A stretch of DNA of 64,000 nucleotides from Mesorhizobium sp. Root102 (lineage in GTDB: Bacteria > Pseudomonadota > Alphaproteobacteria > Rhizobiales > Rhizobiaceae), in assembly GCF_001425625.1 (NCBI RefSeq), contig NZ_LMCP01000001.1, positions 63,430 to 127,429 of the forward strand. Reading direction: 5' to 3'. Made by a program: the position numbers and the translations under genes. Within the stretch, counting starts at the first letter, position 1; the number at the start of each line of letters is the position of its first letter. Shown here piece by piece: positions 62,917 to 64,000 of this stretch. Below the pieces are notes generated by a model. It made no database searches. It had not been told where the DNA came from and worked only from the letters and a program-made list of their open reading frames with translations.

Positions 62917-63534
62917 ATGAACAAGATCGATACCCACAACAGCAAGGGTGGCGACGAGCGCTCGACCGCCACCAGCATCTTGCGGCTCGGCACAAGGTTG
63001 AAGCTCTCCCGGCAGACGCGTGGCCTGACCTTGAAGGCGCTGGCCGCCGCCGCCAACTGCTCTGAAAGCCTGCTGTCCAAGGTCGAGAACGGCAAGGTCT
63101 CGCCCTCGCTTCCCATGCTTCACCGGCTTGTCGAGGTGCTCGGCACCAACATCGGCTGGATGTTCGAGGAGTCCGATGGCGAGGAAGGCATCGTCTTTCG
63201 GGCGGGAGCGCGGCCGTTGATCGCGCTCGATCCGCTTCGGCGCGGCGAAGGCATTTCGCTGGAGCGCGTCATTCCCTATTCGCCAGGCCATCTCCTGCAG
63301 TGCAACATCCATCATATCGAGGCAGGCGGCGAAAGCGCTGGCCCGATCCGGCATGCCGGCGAGGAAGTCGGCTATCTCCTGGAAGGCGCCATTGAACTGA
63401 TGGTCGGTGAAAAGACGTTTCGCCTGTCCGTGGGCGATTCCTTCGTGTTCAACTCCGAACTGCCGCACTGGTACCGCAATGTCGGCGACGAACGCGCCAG
63501 CATTTTCTGGGTGAACACGCCGGCAACGTTTTGA
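62917..63534 (+). CDS. XRE-cupin regulator (PuuR-like)
   Basis: A 205-residue regulator. An N-terminal XRE helix-turn-helix covers about residues 22-80 (TRGLTLKALAAAANCSESLL, SKVENGKVSPSLPML) and a C-terminal cupin barrel about 105-200 (GPIRHAGEEVGYLLEGAIEL, LSVGDSFVFNSELPHWYRN). This architecture is shared with PuuR, which senses putrescine. It lies downstream of the amidohydrolase/DDAH-like pair and upstream of a sugar-type binding protein whose promoter carries two matching palindromes (63572-63604). It probably controls that gene and itself. Confidence 0.88.
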   Translation: MNKIDTHNSKGGDERSTATSILRLGTRLKLSRQTRGLTLKALAAAANCSESLLSKVENGKVSPSLPMLHRLVEVLGTNIGWMFEESDGEEGIVFRAGARPLIALDPLRRGEGISLERVIPYSPGHLLQCNIHHIEAGGESAGPIRHAGEEVGYLLEGAIELMVGEKTFRLSVGDSFVFNSELPHWYRNVGDERASIFWVNTPATF

Positions 63535-63571
63535 TCTTGCGAGCCCCTGGATTCCCTTCGTCGACGCCAAT

Positions 63572-63609
63572 TCAAGTCACTTGACAAGAAATCAAGTATC
63601 TTGAATTAT
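63572..63609 (+). promoter_or_regulatory. Consensus promoter overlapped by two palindromic operators
   Basis: TTGACA (63581-63586), a 17-nt spacer and AATTAT (63604-63609) make a near-perfect sigma-70-type promoter about 60 nt before the next ATG. Palindrome TCAAGTCACTTGA (63572-63584) covers the -35 box; TCAAGTATCTTGA (63592-63604) lies in the spacer up to the -10 box. Their centres are 20 bp apart, two helical turns, on the same face. The likely ligand is the XRE-cupin protein encoded just upstream. Confidence 0.8.
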
Positions 63610-63675
63610 GTTTGTGCGCTCAGGCGCCAGGTGAGCCCGATCAAGGGCCTTTCCGCAAAACCAAGGGGAACCGGA

Positions 63676-64000
63676 ATGCGTCTTACCAAGATCCTTTCAG
63701 GCTGCGCCGCAGCCATCGCCATGACTCTCGCGCTTGGCTCCGCCTCCGCCATGGCCGAGACCTATGCACTCGTCACCATCAACCAGCAGGCGCTGTTCTT
63801 CAACCAGATCAATGACGGTGCCACCGCCGCTGCAAAGGCTGCCGGCGTCGACCTCGTCATCTTCAACGCCAACAATGTGCCGAGCGCGCAGAACGACGCG
63901 ATCGAGAACTACATCACCCAGAAGGTCGACGGCATCATTCTCGTCGCCATCGATGTTAACGGTGTGAAGCCGGCGATCACCGCCGCCAAGGCAGCGGGCA
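63676..64000 (+). CDS. Sugar-type ABC transporter substrate-binding protein, 3' end outside window
   Basis: The first 108 codons of a periplasmic receptor of the RbsB/YtfQ (type I, Peripla_BP_4) class. Signal peptide MRLTKILSGCAAAIAMTLAL, cut near AMA-ET, then YALVTINQQALFFNQINDGA, AAGVDLVIFNANNVPSAQND and the family strand VDGIILVAIDVNGVKPAI. The ATG at 63676 follows AAGGGGA. It is behind the operator pair at 63572-63604 and starts a probable new operon; its permease and ATPase should lie past the window edge. Ligands of this class include sugars and some amines or AI-2. Confidence 0.9.
   Translation, partial: MRLTKILSGCAAAIAMTLALGSASAMAETYALVTINQQALFFNQINDGATAAAKAAGVDLVIFNANNVPSAQNDAIENYITQKVDGIILVAIDVNGVKPAITAAKAAG

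Overview
The window is GC-rich chromosomal DNA from an alphaproteobacterium of the order Hyphomicrobiales (Rhizobiales), most like Mesorhizobium. Three things point there: a pair of Brucella Omp2b-type porins; the gene order glnE, sensor kinase, response regulator, degP, ccmH/F/E/I (cycLKJH), then feuQ and feuP, known from rhizobial chromosomes; and long intergenic inverted repeats of rhizobial type. Family assignments come from reading motifs; no database search was made.

Layout. 0-2.8 kb: end of a lytic transglycosylase, a repeat, an alpha/beta hydrolase. 2.8-7.6 kb: a lone tyrosine integrase, two inverted porin paralogues and, between them, a GIY-YIG ORF, an inverted repeat and tRNA-Ser(GCT). 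7.7-12.3 kb: TPR-sulfotransferase, HisC-like aminotransferase, MarR-GNAT fusion, acylphosphatase. 12.3-17.9 kb: leucine catabolism (TetR regulator, isovaleryl-CoA dehydrogenase, both methylcrotonyl-CoA carboxylase subunits). 17.9-28.9 kb: branched-chain amino acid binding protein, small secreted proteins, AMP nucleosidase, an EEP-family protein, a DUF922 protease, ETF-ubiquinone oxidoreductase, a uracil-DNA glycosylase and an XRE regulator. 28.9-35 kb: DMT transporter coupled to a CoxL-like molybdenum hydroxylase subunit, then aminopeptidase N. 35-53.2 kb: conserved core with a PleC-like kinase, an EF-hand protein, GlnE, a two-component pair, DegP, cytochrome c maturation genes, a lipoprotein, FeuQ/FeuP and a probable FeuN, ending at an orphan DUF3168 phage/GTA-type gene. 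53.2-64 kb: accessory catabolism and transport: a hydratase, a LysE exporter, a polyamine-type ABC importer, a LysR regulator, an M20 amidohydrolase, a DDAH-like enzyme, an XRE-cupin regulator and the start of a sugar-type binding protein behind a very clear promoter/operator.

How the genes work together. The leucine genes and ETF-ubiquinone oxidoreductase form one electron path, from isovaleryl-CoA through ETF to quinone; the hydratase and lyase that finish the route are absent here. The ccm genes, DegP, and the FeuPQ and PleC-like kinases are envelope, respiration and cell-cycle functions of the core chromosome. The 54-64 kb block looks like a substrate-inducible uptake-and-hydrolysis locus, perhaps for a guanidino or amide-conjugated amine. 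It is the best candidate here for an undescribed system, though its substrate cannot be read from sequence. No CRISPR array, rRNA, insertion sequence or complete prophage was seen.
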